Below are positions 18,818 through 19,801 of a stretch of DNA of 19,801 nucleotides, piece by piece. Position 1 is the stretch's first letter. Each line of letters starts with the position of its first letter. Below the pieces are notes generated by a model that searched no databases, was not told the origin of the DNA, and was given only the letters and a program-made list of their open reading frames with translations. The stretch lies in NCBI GenBank assembly GCA_003157595.1, contig PMKB01000256.1, positions 1 to 19,801 of the forward strand, written 5' to 3'. Source of the DNA: Solirubrobacterales bacterium (lineage in GTDB: Bacteria > Actinomycetota > Thermoleophilia > Solirubrobacterales > Solirubrobacteraceae). A program made the position numbers and the translations under genes.

Positions 18818-19801
18818 ATGATCGGGGATCGTGAAGCCGCGACGGTCGGCGGCGGAGTCGTGCTGCGCGACGGGGCCAGTCCATCGGCGCCCGACTCGCT
18901 GGCGGCGCTGAAGCGCGCCCGCGAGCATCTGCTCTCGCTGCAGGACCCCGGCGGCTGGTGGAAGGGGGAGCTGGAGACGAACGTCACGATGGACGCCGAG
19001 GACATCCTGCTGCGCGAATTCCTCGGCATCCGCGAAGCGGCCGCGACCGATCGTTCCGCGACCTGGATCCGCTCACAACAGCGCGACGACGGTTCGTGGA
19101 GCAACTTCTACGGCGGGCCCGGCGATCTCTCGACGACGATCGAGGCCTACGTCGCGCTGCGCCTGGCCGGCGACGCCCCCGACGGCGCGCACATGCGCTC
19201 CGCGGCGGCGTTCGTGCGCGCCGGCGGCGGCGTGGAGGGCGCGCGGGTGTTCACCCACATCTGGCTGGCGCTGTTCGGCGCGTGGCCGTGGAAGCACGTG
19301 CCCGAGCTGCCTCCGGAGCTGATGCTCTTGCCGGCGTGGGCCCCGGTGAGCATCTACGACTTCGCCTGCTGGGCGCGCCAGACGGTCGTCGCGCTCTCGA
19401 TCGTACTTGCCGTGCGCCCGACGCGCGCGCTGCCCTTCAGGCTCGACGAGCTGCGCGGTCCCCGGGAGTGGACGCGTTCGCGCGGTCACTCGGCAACCGC
19501 CCGCGCGCTCGCCCTCGCCGACCGCGCACTGGCGCTCTATGGACGGCGCGCCGTCCGCCCGCTGCGCGAAGCCGGCCTCGCCGCAGCTGAGCGCTGGATC
19601 GTTCGCCGCCAGGAAGCGGACGGATCCTGGGGCGGCATCCAGCCGCCGTGGGTCTATTCGCTGATCGCGCTGCACCTGCGCGGCTACGCGATCGCGCACC
19701 CGCTGATGAAGGCCGGGCTGGACGGCCTCGAACGCTTCACCGTGGAGGACGAGGACAGCCGTCGCCTGGAGGCCTGTCAGTCGCCGGTCTGGGACACCGC
19801 G
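18818..19801 (+). CDS. shc: Squalene-hopene cyclase, N-terminal half (cut by window edge)
   Basis: The first 328 residues of a terpenoid cyclase that folds squalene into hopene or diplopterol, the hopanoid membrane lipids. The start of the family is clear: LSLQDPGGWWKGELETNVTM and DAEDILLREFLGIRE. The QW repeats QQRDDGSWSNFYGGPGDLS and RRQEADGSWGGIQPPWVYS stabilise the double alpha-barrel. A membrane-dipping face with FDxAxWAR-like YDFACWARQTVV is present. The catalytic DXDD motif would lie beyond the window end, just after SPVWDTA. ATG at 18818 is favoured by the promoter; an in-frame ATG at 18809 overlaps the -10 box. Other hopanoid genes often follow, but none is visible here. Confidence 0.95.
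   Translation, partial: MIGDREAATVGGGVVLRDGASPSAPDSLAALKRAREHLLSLQDPGGWWKGELETNVTMDAEDILLREFLGIREAAATDRSATWIRSQQRDDGSWSNFYGGPGDLSTTIEAYVALRLAGDAPDGAHMRSAAAFVRAGGGVEGARVFTHIWLALFGAWPWKHVPELPPELMLLPAWAPVSIYDFACWARQTVVALSIVLAVRPTRALPFRLDELRGPREWTRSRGHSATARALALADRALALYGRRAVRPLREAGLAAAERWIVRRQEADGSWGGIQPPWVYSLIALHLRGYAIAHPLMKAGLDGLERFTVEDEDSRRLEACQSPVWDTA

Noticed and set aside
12891..19801. A natural-product or glycan-degradation gene cluster
   Set aside because: The glycosidase, lipoprotein, transpeptidase and cyclase lie in separate transcription units and serve different pathways, with no shared regulator or biosynthetic core.
1..19801. tRNA, rRNA, insertion sequences, prophage or attachment sites
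   Set aside because: No cloverleaf, rRNA-like segment, transposase, integrase or flanking inverted repeats were seen when reading both strands by eye. A dedicated scan could still find a small RNA.

Overview
The window looks like a chromosomal segment of a high-GC actinobacterium. The best fit is the class Thermoleophilia (Solirubrobacterales and relatives), but this is an inference from gene content and style rather than from a marker gene. The signs are very GC-rich DNA with strong third-position GC, many Ala/Gly/Thr-rich secreted proteins with Ig-like or beta-propeller repeats, the FIMAH-like C-terminus of one secreted protein, a mycobacterial-type double short-chain dehydrogenase, and a squalene-hopene cyclase. 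I see no rRNA, tRNA, CRISPR array, insertion sequence or phage gene.

Layout. 1-1923: an ABC-F ATPase (cut by the window edge) is divergent from a tiny membrane protein, followed by a convergent IclR regulator. 2041-3501: a secreted Ig-like/FIMAH protein. 3578-8322: one strand carrying a fused acyl-reductase/dehydrogenase, an ABC-2 exporter (ATPase and permease overlapping by 8 nt) and an AlkZ/HTH_42-type winged-helix protein that has no standard start codon. 8355-10403: a 64-residue hypothetical protein divergent from an M3 oligopeptidase. 10487-12712: a small secreted protein translationally coupled to a LolD/MacB-type ATPase, with an FtsX/MacB-type permease encoded convergently and overlapping the ATPase gene tail to tail. 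12891-16092: a secreted seven-repeat propeller protein overlapping a GH27 glycosidase gene. 16142-17252: a low-complexity lipoprotein and an HxlR regulator. 17253-17687: a 435-nt stretch without a convincing gene, holding an operator-like palindrome and three hairpins. 17688-18638: an L,D-transpeptidase. 18818-19801: the start of a squalene-hopene cyclase.

Common threads. Much of the window serves the envelope or the outside of the cell: two or three transporters, four secreted proteins or lipoproteins, a peptidoglycan cross-linker, an extracellular glycosidase, hopanoid synthesis, and possibly wax or fatty-alcohol metabolism. The most striking non-coding pattern is that nine transcription-unit starts carry a TANNNT-like (-10) box only 6-12 nt before the start codon, as expected for leaderless mRNAs. 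Two secreted-protein genes instead have strong Shine-Dalgarno sequences. I do not see one clear new multi-gene system. The best candidates for something undescribed are the convergent ABC pair with its altered H-loop and coupled secreted protein, and the HxlR-flanked intergenic region.
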